A stretch of 64,000 nucleotides of DNA from Gracilaria caudata (taxonomy: Eukaryota; Rhodophyta; Florideophyceae; Gracilariales; Gracilariaceae): assembly GCA_030374735.1 (NCBI GenBank), contig JASCIV010000039.1, forward strand, positions 1-64,000, written 5' to 3'. The position numbers and the translations under genes were made by a program. Under the pieces are notes generated by a model. It had not been told where the DNA came from, made no database searches, and saw nothing but the letters and a program-made list of their open reading frames with translations. Shown one piece after another: positions 29,614 to 39,509 of this stretch (position 1 is its first letter; each line of letters opens with the position of its first letter).

Positions 29614-29823
29614 ATGCCGACGTACACAGAAGACAATTCGGAACTTAGTTACGAAGAAAACGCCTGCCATCGGTACGCCTGCGCGATTCAAGAATGTTTG
29701 AAGAAAAAGCGCTATGATGAAAAAAAGTGTCGAAAGGAGATCGAAAGGTGGAAACAGTGTTTGAAAACCATTCGGGAAGAATTAGGAATATCGAAAGACT
29801 CGACGAAGGAAAGTAAGTCATGA
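29614..29823 (+). CDS. CMC4: CMC4-like twin CX9C mitochondrial protein
   Basis: A 69-residue protein with a textbook twin CX9C coiled-coil-helix fold. The first pair is C18-X9-C28 (CHRYACAIQEC) and the second C39-X9-C49 (CRKEIERWKQC); an extra Cys at 23 is also typical of this family. Order and spacing match CMC4 (human p8/MTCP1 short form), a small intermembrane-space protein imported through the Mia40/Erv1 disulfide relay. The charged ends (MPTYTEDNSE and GISKDSTKES) have no presequence, as expected for Mia40 substrates. Function within the respiratory chain is not well defined for the family. The convergent membrane-protein gene ends only 45 bp away, so the 3' UTRs must overlap. Confidence 0.85.
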   Translation: MPTYTEDNSELSYEENACHRYACAIQECLKKKRYDEKKCRKEIERWKQCLKTIREELGISKDSTKESKS

Positions 29824-29868
29824 ATTAATTGTAATGGCTAAGAAGGCATGGACTTAAGGCCGATCCAG

Positions 29869-31440
29869 TTAGGCTGCCTGGGGTTTGAGTGGTACTGCAT
29901 CCTCAGTTTCAACCTTCCGAGAAGAATACAACTTCCACCAATACAGGAACGAGAGTACTATGAAGACTGTCACTATAGGCACAACACTACCCGCAGTGCG
30001 AAGGAAGCCTGAGTGTTTGAACCTTCTTGGGGCTCGACACTCCTTCAATAAACCAAAGTCAACATTTTGAAATGATTTGATGGGAATCGTAATAACAATA
30101 AGAGACTTTCCGCGTTTCTTGCAGATCATCCTCAACCTGAGGCGAAGAAGATCATTGCGGGCCACAACCCCTCCTCCCTGAATTTGCGACACAGCCCTCC
30201 GTTCGTCAGTTATAGTCGTCAACGCAGAGACTACGTCAGGTTTCTCGGTTGACACGAGTATGGGATCCATATGAATGGAATTGCCTTCGTTAGTGACCCA
30301 GAAGTCCTTTAAACGGACTGAGGAGTTGATTTGCGGGATCATGTCTTTGACATCATTAGATGTTACACGCGAAGCCCTTTCCCACTTTGAGGCCGTGGTA
30401 CCGTCGTTAACGACGTCGTTGCGATTCCACGATGAAGTGCCAATCATAAGACCTTTCGCATTTCCCCCTCCACAATCTTTAACCCAGGTGGCCTGCAGAC
30501 TGTTAAACGGAAGCAATGGAATATTAATGGACACGTTGGATTGTCCTTTGATCTGACACTCGTAGAGGATATGGATAATGGATGTTTCCGATTGTCTCAA
30601 GACTCCGCCAAATATGGGTCCCTTCGGAACGACATTCATACCTGTATTGCTGGAGTTGACAGAAATATGAAAGAACTCCTGCGTTGTAGCTGGTGGTATC
30701 AATCTGAGGAATAGCTTGGTGTTCATGACATGTGGGCCAACGATGAGAGACTGCTCTGCTGCTGCGAAGGAGACTGCTGGTCGGTGCCCGAGAACGTTGC
30801 TCGATTCTTCGTAGTATCCAAATTCAAGAAGCTCATGCGTCCCTTGTCCACAGGTTTTTCGAAACGAAAAGACTACGGAGAGGCTATCGACAACAGGAAA
30901 GACCACGGTGATGGTAACGTTTCGTAGGTTTGGAGCCTTTCGATCGACTTGATCGACTTGGCAATCGTGGACGATTGTGAAGGTGCCAGAATGCTCCTCC
31001 TCATCATCGTAAAACTCTATGACCTTCGGGCGGGCAATGGCGGAATCGGATGTGGAACACTGCGGGCTCAATATTTCATAAGCAACGAAAGAGCCGTAGG
31101 AGAACTCAAAAGAGGTCCTATCGGTATAATGATCTTGGTGATAGAGCTCGGAGGAAACTGGAGGAGTGGATTGGTGCTCGGTAGATTGTGGAGACCACTT
31201 GGAGTGCACTGAGCCGTCTTTGAAGATTATGTGATCATCGGCTGCGACCGGTTTGGGATTCTGCTCGTAATCGTCTGCCAGCAGGAGGGTGAACATGTTG
31301 AAGGCTTTGTGAGTGTCGTTTCTCTGAGCATCGAGACTTTGTGAGCTTTGTTGCTCGAGCTGTTGCGCCGAAATAGAAGTCAGGATGCAAAGTATGGTGA
31401 GCAAAGCGAATGCAACGGGGATGGGTAGAGTGTTTTTCAT
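29869..31440 (-). CDS. Unrecognised type I membrane protein with three Cys-bounded repeats
   Basis: 523 residues; I do not recognise the family. The start is the ATG at 31440; the frame stays open to 32280 only because the upstream region is GC-rich. A clear signal peptide (NTLPIPVAFALLTILCILTSISA) is followed by a large extracytosolic part with several N-glycosylation sequons (NDT, NVT, NSS, NVS). A single membrane helix at about 484-501 and a short cytosolic tail (SRKVETEDAVPLKPQAA) follow. Three segments share one plan: a Cys, then a strand with I/V-x-I-P or F-P, then F/L...K-x-C. The Cys pairs are C160/C197, C295/C323 and C440/C468. This looks like an internal triplication of a beta-rich module, each probably closed by a disulfide. 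Likely a surface, Golgi or lysosomal membrane protein; role unknown. Confidence 0.8.
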   Translation of the reverse strand: MKNTLPIPVAFALLTILCILTSISAQQLEQQSSQSLDAQRNDTHKAFNMFTLLLADDYEQNPKPVAADDHIIFKDGSVHSKWSPQSTEHQSTPPVSSELYHQDHYTDRTSFEFSYGSFVAYEILSPQCSTSDSAIARPKVIEFYDDEEEHSGTFTIVHDCQVDQVDRKAPNLRNVTITVVFPVVDSLSVVFSFRKTCGQGTHELLEFGYYEESSNVLGHRPAVSFAAAEQSLIVGPHVMNTKLFLRLIPPATTQEFFHISVNSSNTGMNVVPKGPIFGGVLRQSETSIIHILYECQIKGQSNVSINIPLLPFNSLQATWVKDCGGGNAKGLMIGTSSWNRNDVVNDGTTASKWERASRVTSNDVKDMIPQINSSVRLKDFWVTNEGNSIHMDPILVSTEKPDVVSALTTITDERRAVSQIQGGGVVARNDLLRLRLRMICKKRGKSLIVITIPIKSFQNVDFGLLKECRAPRRFKHSGFLRTAGSVVPIVTVFIVLSFLYWWKLYSSRKVETEDAVPLKPQAA

Positions 31441-32175
31441 GATGCGTAGGTTGAAGAGGTAGGTGGAGAGCGGTGTGGGAGGGGGGACGAGCAAGGACGA
31501 CGCGATGGCCTGGATGAAGGAAAGACGACGGCAGTGCGAATGCTGCGTGCAACGGCTTGGCAACTGACAGTAGCAGCGGCGAGGCTGTCCAGCGCGGGAG
31601 TTGGGGTTTGGCAAATTGGCATGATTGCGCGCGCTTTTTGAAGGGGATGGGGGAAGGAGGGGAGACGGCGCGGGCGCGCCGTGCGGACGGGGAGAGCGCG
31701 GCGGCTCGTTGTGATCGTCGGCGAAGCGGCGCGGAAGCGCGGAGATTCGGGGAGATTGGGCTGCGCGCAGCACTGCACTGTGCGGCGTGTGCACGCTGTG
31801 CGGCACGTGCAACTGCACAGCGAGCGAGAAAGGCGAGGCGCGCAAAACAATGCAAGCGCCCGCGCCGCGCGCGTGCTGACACGCCTCGCCCAATCGGCGC
31901 GCACGGTGCCGCGCGCTTGCTTCTCGACAGCCCGTTTTCCCGTCGCCATTCTGATCACAGCCCCCTCTGCGCGCTCCCCGCGCTCTTACACGTACAGCCG
32001 CTCCTTTATTTTGCGCAGCTTTACCTTCGTCTCCCCCTGCCGCTTGCTCCCCTCGGCCACATCCCGCGCGGCTCAACGGCCACGCTCGCCAGCTTCCCCA
32101 GTTTTCCGGCTGCCGAGCTCCCTGCATTCCCCTCACCCCCCGTCGCATACGGCTGCGCTGAGCTTCGCTGTCGTT
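31441..32175. other. GC-rich divergent promoter region
   Basis: 735 bp between two divergent genes. By eye 31480-32160 is very GC- and CpG-rich with almost no stops on either strand, so both flanking ORFs run through it without their ATG. No separate gene is supported. Confidence 0.55.
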
Positions 32176-34884
32176 ATGGCCGAAATTCCACACCACTTCG
32201 ACGCCTTCTTTGACCAGTATCAACTTCCGGCGCGCTTTAACTCGGACCACCTTCGCCAACGCGAAAAGAAATATCGTCATGTATACACATCACTGCTCGC
32301 CACTGAGCCCCCAATCGACACAACCGATGCTTTACTCCAATATGTCCCCACCAGTATTGAAAAGGCCGGCCCGGGCAATTACGGTACCAAACAGCATGAC
32401 GAGGGTACCGAGATGGTCTTGCTCAACGATGAGATCCTCGCCAGTGTTCCCAACGCAACCTTGGTTCTCATCGACGGCAACGAACTGGAGAAAGTCTCTG
32501 TTTTATTCCAATTCCCCCAGTTCCTCGAACATTGCCCTAATGAATGCATCAACATCATGGTACCACGCATCTGTACCGACTCTTTGGATTGGAGTACTGA
32601 AACTCAAAGCGCTGCCACTGAAGCACTTTTCTTTGTCGTCAGCGGAAACGTACCGCAACATATTGCAAAACACATCGCCTGGGTTTCACTAGCAATGGCC
32701 TCAAAGACTGAGTCCGCCCAGTTGTTCGACTCCTGTGCGGAGATTATATCCATGGTTCTGCCACAGCTCCATCGCTACGACGTTCTCAAACTTGTTGCTC
32801 CTGACATTATCGACAGGGCACTCTCAAATAGAATCCATGATCGGAGACTCTCAGCACGAGTCATTGGCTCTTTCAACGATGCCCTTACACCCCAAGAAGT
32901 GCAAGCCATATTTGAAGATACTGCTCTCAATCTCGCCCAAGATAAGGATCCCCTTGTTCGCTCCCTAGTAGCTCAGAGCACTGCCTCTATCGCCTCCCAT
33001 TTGCCTATTTCAGCCGCTGAGAAACGCCTCTGGCCACTTCTCAAGATGCTCATGTCAGACGACAAAGCCGCTAGTGTTCGCGCTGCTGCTCTGCGAGCAT
33101 TAGCCAAATCTGCTCAGGCTCATAGCGGTACAGAGAACACCTCTCCGTTGTATGAGGCACTCCTCAAGCCGCTTTTCTTCGAAGAATGCAGGGTAGCCAT
33201 ACGCGTTGCCGCCTCTGATCTGAGAGACGTTGACGACGACACATATCTTATGCTTGAAATCTTCTCAGAAGTATATGGTCACTTTCTTTGTTCAGTTTCC
33301 CACCTTCTGAACAATGAAAAGGAGTCGTGGGTAATGATTTTAAACACTTTGCGGCAGATGGTCACTTGCAACGGTCCCACAGTTCGACATTGGTGTGCCT
33401 TCAATTTACCCGCCGTTGTTACTGTTTGCGCAGTGGAGAAGATCGAACATCTCAATGGCATCATCCCTGCCCTTGCCAGCGACTCCGATGTGGAAACTCG
33501 AGTGACGCTCGCTGCTGGGATTAAAGAAATTGCAAAGAAACTGGCTCACGGACCCTTGCGCGGCGATGTGATCCGAGCCGTCAATGTTCTTTTCATGGAT
33601 GAAAATCCCGATGTTCGCATGAAAGTACTCGCTCATTTCTCAGAATTGCTTGTTCTGCTGTCCCCCGGTGAAAAAGCCAATCACGCCATGGCTAAAGCTC
33701 AAATCAGAGCTTCAGAAGCCACCAAGAGTCCGAAAAAGTCTAGCCCCCCTGATGAGAATACCAAAGCAAAGGGCAGCAAACAGTCTGATCCTTCCTACAA
33801 CGAAATGCGGCGTCTCAAACCGATGTTTACGTCCTTAGAGATGATGTCGTTTGACTCATGGCGCACTCAAAAGCTTCTTGCGGAAGAACTTAGAAAGTCC
33901 GCTAATCTCATTCCACAAGAGATGCTCTGTGAGCACGTAGCTCCTCTCTTGTTTCAAATGGCACGCGAGAGTACTTTCACTGTCCGCAAGTCGGCCATGC
34001 AGGCGTTAATTTACACCGTCAGATATATTCCTGACGTTCGAAGACGAAATCACATTCTTAAACACTTTCGCAATGAGTGGGCCCGAGGAAAGGTGTATTG
34101 GACACGCTTGGCGTACATTGAAGCCGCCAAATGTGCTAGGGAAATGTTTTCGTCTCGTCTATTTACTCAGTTATTCAAGGAAGAGATTCTTTCTATGTAC
34201 AACGATGTTGTACCCAACGTGAGATTGAGACTGGTGCAATTCCTGAGCTACGTTGCTCCCATCTGGAAAGAGTTTCCGGATTTCCTCGAGACTTTATCCA
34301 AATTGGTGGAAGACAAAGATATGGAGGTGTCAGGGGATGCCCAGTTGCTTATTAAGAAACTGCAGAGTATGAAAGCCCCATCTGCTATCGAAATAGAGAA
34401 GGACAAGGCCCTAGAAGCTGCAGAATCAGGATTTTACGTCCACCGAGCAAGGAAGAAGAGAAAGGTGCAGTCAAAGACTGGTCCTGCAAGATTTATTTAT
34501 CATCGCACCAAAAGTGGGAAGGTCAAGTTATCGCCTTCACGAGGAGAGGACAAAAGGGTAAGCCCATCTCCCCGCCCCAGTAATCCTGAGTCGGCAATGG
34601 CAAAAGTGTTTCAAGATTCTATGACGGCATCGGCTCCAACTAACAATGGCGTAAGTTCGCCCGCAGCCACTTCAAACATGGGAGGTCACGAACAGGTCGC
34701 TAAGAATCTGATTGTTTCCGGAAACGAGAACAGTCAAATTGAAGAACCTAAAGCGTTTCAGAGCGACAATGTAACGAATACATCGCCAACAGCTCAAGCA
34801 ACCAATCTTGATGGGAATGGGCGGGCCATGCCAAAGAAGAAGGGCTTTTTCGCGAGACTGCTGTCTAGCTGCTTTGGCAGATAA
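32176..34884 (+). CDS. PPP4R1-like HEAT-repeat phosphatase regulatory subunit, copy A
   Basis: 902 residues from the ATG at 32176 (MAEIPHHFDAFFDQY). The open frame upstream has no ATG and is GC-rich leader. Nearly the whole protein is HEAT-like helical repeats: CPNECINIMVPRICTDSLDWS, SARVIGSFNDALTPQEVQAIFEDTALNL, DDKAASVRAAALRALAKSAQ, MVTCNGPTVRHWCAFNLPAV, ENPDVRMKVLAHFSELL, FDSWRTQKLLAEELRKSANLIP, PNVRLRLVQFLSYVAPIWKEF. This resembles PP2A A-subunit-type scaffolds, in particular PPP4R1, the regulatory subunit of protein phosphatase 4. The C-terminal 170 residues are disordered and basic and end in the hydrophobic/basic string KKKGFFARLLSSCFGR, possibly a membrane or lipid anchor. It is a paralogue of the minus-strand gene at 36942-39509. 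Confidence 0.82.
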   Translation: MAEIPHHFDAFFDQYQLPARFNSDHLRQREKKYRHVYTSLLATEPPIDTTDALLQYVPTSIEKAGPGNYGTKQHDEGTEMVLLNDEILASVPNATLVLIDGNELEKVSVLFQFPQFLEHCPNECINIMVPRICTDSLDWSTETQSAATEALFFVVSGNVPQHIAKHIAWVSLAMASKTESAQLFDSCAEIISMVLPQLHRYDVLKLVAPDIIDRALSNRIHDRRLSARVIGSFNDALTPQEVQAIFEDTALNLAQDKDPLVRSLVAQSTASIASHLPISAAEKRLWPLLKMLMSDDKAASVRAAALRALAKSAQAHSGTENTSPLYEALLKPLFFEECRVAIRVAASDLRDVDDDTYLMLEIFSEVYGHFLCSVSHLLNNEKESWVMILNTLRQMVTCNGPTVRHWCAFNLPAVVTVCAVEKIEHLNGIIPALASDSDVETRVTLAAGIKEIAKKLAHGPLRGDVIRAVNVLFMDENPDVRMKVLAHFSELLVLLSPGEKANHAMAKAQIRASEATKSPKKSSPPDENTKAKGSKQSDPSYNEMRRLKPMFTSLEMMSFDSWRTQKLLAEELRKSANLIPQEMLCEHVAPLLFQMARESTFTVRKSAMQALIYTVRYIPDVRRRNHILKHFRNEWARGKVYWTRLAYIEAAKCAREMFSSRLFTQLFKEEILSMYNDVVPNVRLRLVQFLSYVAPIWKEFPDFLETLSKLVEDKDMEVSGDAQLLIKKLQSMKAPSAIEIEKDKALEAAESGFYVHRARKKRKVQSKTGPARFIYHRTKSGKVKLSPSRGEDKRVSPSPRPSNPESAMAKVFQDSMTASAPTNNGVSSPAATSNMGGHEQVAKNLIVSGNENSQIEEPKAFQSDNVTNTSPTAQATNLDGNGRAMPKKKGFFARLLSSCFGR

Positions 34885-36941
34885 TTTTCTAAATCAGAAG
34901 AAGAGAGTAAGCTGAACCGGGTCCGGGGACCTGATAAAAGGATACTCCCAACCAAGGGCCAGGCAGATACGTACATATCATATGCAGAGTCATGCTCAAA
35001 TGATGGTATAGAGATATATGTTTTCGCGGATGACCAATTTCTGGGTATACAATGGTTCACCGCGTTCTCAAGACACATGGAATCTTGCTCCCCGAGGAAG
35101 GCACAACTTTCTCAATTTCATATTGGGTTTACAACTACGGGCTCCGAACGCTCGCGGAAAGTGATTTTTTGCAATACGAAACAAAGTATCTTTTCCCAAC
35201 GAGAAGTTTTGGAGCGGGGATAAGGTCTGCAAACAACTCATATCAAGAAAAACGTGAACTGGGAAAGCAGGACTGCACAAATGAAAATATTTTGTGCTTA
35301 CATGGTGAACCTGGTTTGTGATGAATTGGGAAACTTGCAGTCCGAACGAAAGCTCCTGTTTGGGAGCAATTGGACATATCTTCCACTGGAAAGGGACAAG
35401 ATTGGAAGTGTTCGCCAGGGCGGCTCGGTGTCAACGACACCGAGCCGCAACGACAACCGATTTCAAGAACGAAAGTTTTGTTAAATTATCCAATACCATA
35501 CAATTCTAACAAACTAGTTAGTAAAACATGACCATTGTCTCACTGAGATCGTCAGGACTTAGTTACACATGCATGGAAGCACAACTTGTGCTGCACAAGA
35601 AACAACATCGTACTAAGCACCTAGACGAAGCAAGTGTCGGTCAACGCAGATTAGTATCTCTCTCACAAGATGCGATTGTATTATCGCTGCTAGGGGAGGG
35701 ATGAATCAACACTGAGGTTCTGAAGAACCTTGTTCACATTCTTAGAGGCGAAGACTGAATTGTCGACTACTGCCGAATCAAGGATGTCTAAGGTACATAG
35801 CGCTTTGATGGGAAACATAGCTCGGTGACAGGCCCCAGCAAGCAACCAGAGTACTAATGTTCGTCGGTCGCTCACATAACATTCATCTTGTTATTACTTA
35901 CCTTTGAAATATAAAAAACTTTTGAGGTGTTGTTGGCATTTGAAGTACATGACGGGAAGAAAGAGTACAGTTTCTCACTTTTTTGTCATTCTGTCGCATG
36001 TAATGAAGGTCCCGACGTCGAGAACTTTGAAGTCCTTGCGAACAATGAGGCTTGGAAGTTTTGGGTGTGATAACAAGTTATATAACAAATGAAACATTAA
36101 AACTAATTAAAGTCCACAGAGAACAAAAGGAAGATGGAAGTTGGGACAAATAATTGTTTGCCGTTTTAGCCCGAGAGCAACTCTTACGCTCAGAACCTCC
36201 ACCAAGTTTTCAGGATTAGGAACTTGTTACCACCTATGAAGCACAAGAACAACAAGCACAACATCAGTGTCCGTACTTTGGAGGAAGTTCGGTTCAGATC
36301 GTGTTCTTCAGGGAAGTCTAGACGAGATGGTCTACATCTCTTTTGACTTTGTTTCTAGAAGGAATTCTAACGTTGCTCGAAAATAGGTCTCTCTCCGAGG
36401 GAAAAATAACTCATGGCCCTTGAAAAGTTGTGCAGCCCGCTATAAACAAGGGAAAGGGAGCAAGTTTGGAACTTGGAGTGACCGAAGACCTCGCCGGCCT
36501 CCCACCAACAGAGAGAGAGAAGCAAGCTCATTAGAATGATGAGGCAAACATTGGAGATAGAATTCGTCCAAACATACTTTTTGCTACTTAAGTTCCAAAG
36601 ATTAACGTACGCGCTCATAATAAAGAAGTTCCGAAAGAAGCAATCGTTCACGTTGGTGTTTAAGAATTGTGAGATCAGTTCAAACGCGATCTGTCAACTA
36701 CGATAACAGTTGTCCGCTCTTTAAACTCGATACTTCTAGCTCGAGTCAAAAGTGGTGTAGACCTGCAGTGACGCACGTGGTCTGTTGTTGTACAAGAGCC
36801 GGACTTTCTTCTCGTCAACGGTAGATGATTTATCTCTATTTAACGATGGTTATCCCGGATCTGTCACAGAAAAGAACGCTTGAGCCAGATGACAATCATG
36901 AGTTCAAATCAAGCAACCGAAGCACATCGAGAAGATACAAA
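34885..36941. other. 2-kb non-coding gap between convergent paralogues
   Basis: No recognisable gene between the tail-to-tail PPP4R1-like genes. It is AT-richer than the promoter regions and contains the short perfect hairpin at 35420-35448. Small frames at 35690-35875 (-) and 36367-36651 (-) have no ATG support or domain. No trace of a transposon protein was seen. Confidence 0.45.
35420..35448. repeat. GC-rich perfect hairpin
   Basis: Arms 35420-35432 (GCGGCTCGGTGTC) and 35436-35448 are exact reverse complements with a 3-base loop (AAC). It stands alone in AT-richer non-coding DNA. It is not followed by a T-tract on the plus strand, so a terminator role is not evident. Confidence 0.8.
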
Positions 36942-39509
36942 TTATTGATTTTTTGCCCTTGGACTTTTCTTTAGGAACGAACCTTGCTTGGGCGATTTCA
37001 CCCCCTTCAAAGCGAACCTTTTCTTCGGTGTACCGCCAGCAGCGCGTGGTCCGTCCGTAGAACTTCCTGCGAGTGTTATTGGCTTTGTTCCAGAGGATGA
37101 AAGTTGATCAGCTTTAGTCAAAGTAGATGTTGTCCCGTTGTTTCGCGGATTCCAAATGGAGTGTTCACGCTTTGGGTTAGTGCGAGTTGCTTTGCATCCA
37201 GCAAATGTCATTGCCATCTTTGTCTTTGTTACGGTGGATTTTGATCCGCCAGCTAGATACCTCTGTTTCTGTGAAGCAGCTGGAGTAGGTTCAACTTTTG
37301 AAGAAACAATTTGCGAAGGTTCTGTTGTACGGGAGTCCTTTGAATCTTCATATTCAGAATTAGGCTGCAAGCCTCGCGGAGTGGCTGACGTCAATGATCG
37401 ACTAACCTTACTAAAGAACATAGTTCTTGCTCGGTTCATGTTTCCGCTCTTGCGCTGAGCATCACGTTGTGCCTTCAGATGTATAGTATATAGCTCTCGC
37501 TCCTCTTCCTCTCGTTTCATGTCTTCCTCAAAGTTGCCGAATCCACTTTTCATCGCCGTATCAATTCGGTAATCTATTTTTGACATGACCTCGGCAACGT
37601 CCCGGTCTTCATCTTTGCGAAGTCTCTCAACGGCTTTGTGAAATTCTTCCATCTGGAAACAAGCGGGTGCTGTTAAGGGTAAAAATTTTGCAACTCGCAG
37701 TCTAACGTTTGAGACTTTGTCTTGTGACAAGCGAAGCACTTCTGAACCATATGTGTCCCGAAACAAACACTTGCTGTACATTTCGAGCGCGACTTTTGCA
37801 GATTCAATGAAAGATAATCTCATCCAATATATAGATCCGTTAGCCCATTGCTCCCGGAATTCACGCATAGCTTCTTCTCTTTCAATGGTATCCGGAAGAT
37901 ATCTCATGCATGTGGCAATGGCAGCCATTGTCGCTTTTCTGACGAGATTTGAACTGTCATTCCCTACTCGATAAAGGAGAGGTAGCACATTCGAACGGAT
38001 AATTGGCGGGGGTACGAGAGGTGCGGCCAGCTTCAGTTGCTTCGCAAGGAGCTCTTGAGTTCTCCAATTTCCTTTGGCAAGAGATTGTAGATTCTCAAAT
38101 ATTGGCTCCAGCCTTTGAACAGAGTTGTAGCCACTGTGTCTCGCTAGCTCAGAGATGAGCTTTTCCAAATGACGAAGAGTGTTCAGTCTTACGACGGCAT
38201 TGGAATCCTTCAGGAGCCGAAGGACTGTATCAAACAAGTTCTCAATAGTGTCCTTTGCACCTAAAACCTTGATAGTTTCATGCAAGCCAGCGGCTAGTCT
38301 CCAACGGGTTTCTGGATCTGAGTCTCTGGACAGGAATTCCACAATAGCCGAAAGCTGAAAAGCCCCACTTTGTGCAAGACACGAAGCCACACCAGGCATG
38401 TTGAATGCACAATTTTTCCTCACGATGGGACCATTGCATGTTGCCATAGCTATAAATGCTTTGAATACTTCCCTCCTTTTAGCTTCATCTTTGAGTCGAT
38501 CGTAGCAGCAGCAGAGAAGCTCTCCGTACACTTCAGAGTTAATTTCTAGCGAAAGATACTGATCATCATCAACTATTCTCTGATCTTCTGACGCAAAACG
38601 GCGAATCTTAGCACATTCTCCGAGAAGCACTGATGGGATATGTTTGTTGAAGAGTTTTGCCGTCGGATTCTTCCTTTTGTGTGAAAAACCAATATGTGAC
38701 AGAGCTCGCATAGTCGCCGCATGAATGCGCGCGTCCTCGTCTCTCAAAAGACTCATCAAGCATGGCCAAAGCTCCTTCTCGACAATGGATACGTTCACAG
38801 CGGCTCCAATTGAAGACAAAGATTCAGCGATCATACCGCGAACGTCAACATCGCGATCTTTACATACTTGAATTGCCTTGCGCATGATTCTAGTTTTCAG
38901 AAACTCGTCGCGTGATGATATTGCAAGAGACCCGAGAATTCTGGCATGAAGTTTTCTGTGCGACGCCCATCCTTCGTCCAGCTCGTTCACAAACTTGTTA
39001 ACGTCTTTTGCAGACCATGTGACATGGGGTAGGGTTACAACCATGATATGTCCCCATACTTCTCGAACGGAGCTATCTCTCGTCAGCAACACGATATCTG
39101 AGGCGGTACGGCTGACGGTCATCGCCAGTCCTCCGCGTACCTTTTCGACCGACACCGCAATCAACGCTTCACCGGCCGAAAGCTGTAAGGAGTCACTCCA
39201 TTTCATGACCTTCGAGCATATAATTGGTATCAAGGTGTTCTCGGCATACTCTCGACAAAACAGAAAAACCTGTTGCATCTCAAAAAGGATTAGAGTAACA
39301 TCGTCTTCATTATCGCTGCAAAGCGTATTAGCCATGGTGCTTATATTTATGGTCGCGCTTTCGACCTCATCCCTCATGCCATCCATCATGAAGGAGAAAA
39401 GATTTCCGGGGACTTTCTGATTCCGAAACCTTGGGGATAGAGGAGTTGCTGCTCTCGCCGACATGTCACCTCCCTTTGGAGAATTGGGTGGGCCACGGTC
39501 GTTCATCAT
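36942..39509 (-). CDS. PPP4R1-like HEAT-repeat phosphatase regulatory subunit, copy B
   Basis: 855 residues from the ATG at 39509 (MMNDRGPPNSPKGGDMSAR); the outer open frame starts on TTG. HEAT repeats fill residues about 60-640: WSAKDVNKFVNELDEGWASHR, MATCNGPIVRKNCAFNMPGV, DPETRWRLAAGLHETIKVLG, GNWRTQELLAKQLKLAAPLVP, WANGSIYWMRLSFIESAK, KVSNVRLRVAKFLPLTAP. These align segment by segment with copy A (for example MxTCNGPxVRxxCAFNxPxV and WRTQxLLAxxLxxxA), so the two are paralogues. The last 200 residues are basic, Ser/Thr/Lys-rich and disordered (TPKKRFALKGVKSPKQ), with none of the hydrophobic tail of copy A. A short Pro-rich N-terminus with SP/TP sites suggests kinase control. Likely a regulatory scaffold of PP4- or PP2A-type phosphatase. 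Confidence 0.82.
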   Translation of the reverse strand: MMNDRGPPNSPKGGDMSARAATPLSPRFRNQKVPGNLFSFMMDGMRDEVESATINISTMANTLCSDNEDDVTLILFEMQQVFLFCREYAENTLIPIICSKVMKWSDSLQLSAGEALIAVSVEKVRGGLAMTVSRTASDIVLLTRDSSVREVWGHIMVVTLPHVTWSAKDVNKFVNELDEGWASHRKLHARILGSLAISSRDEFLKTRIMRKAIQVCKDRDVDVRGMIAESLSSIGAAVNVSIVEKELWPCLMSLLRDEDARIHAATMRALSHIGFSHKRKNPTAKLFNKHIPSVLLGECAKIRRFASEDQRIVDDDQYLSLEINSEVYGELLCCCYDRLKDEAKRREVFKAFIAMATCNGPIVRKNCAFNMPGVASCLAQSGAFQLSAIVEFLSRDSDPETRWRLAAGLHETIKVLGAKDTIENLFDTVLRLLKDSNAVVRLNTLRHLEKLISELARHSGYNSVQRLEPIFENLQSLAKGNWRTQELLAKQLKLAAPLVPPPIIRSNVLPLLYRVGNDSSNLVRKATMAAIATCMRYLPDTIEREEAMREFREQWANGSIYWMRLSFIESAKVALEMYSKCLFRDTYGSEVLRLSQDKVSNVRLRVAKFLPLTAPACFQMEEFHKAVERLRKDEDRDVAEVMSKIDYRIDTAMKSGFGNFEEDMKREEEERELYTIHLKAQRDAQRKSGNMNRARTMFFSKVSRSLTSATPRGLQPNSEYEDSKDSRTTEPSQIVSSKVEPTPAASQKQRYLAGGSKSTVTKTKMAMTFAGCKATRTNPKREHSIWNPRNNGTTSTLTKADQLSSSGTKPITLAGSSTDGPRAAGGTPKKRFALKGVKSPKQGSFLKKSPRAKNQ

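Noticed and set aside
31681..32175. 165-codon upstream extension of PPP4R1-like copy A
   Set aside because: It begins on GTG in the GC island. The first ATG before recognisable sequence is 32176.
31441..32280. 280-codon N-terminal extension of the membrane protein frame
   Set aside because: The stretch is GC-rich, repetitive in composition and overlaps the divergent gene's start. The ATG at 31440 begins a clear signal peptide.
35420..35448. Hairpin as a histone-type or intrinsic terminator
   Set aside because: It is far from any histone gene, does not match the histone stem-loop consensus and has no following T-tract.
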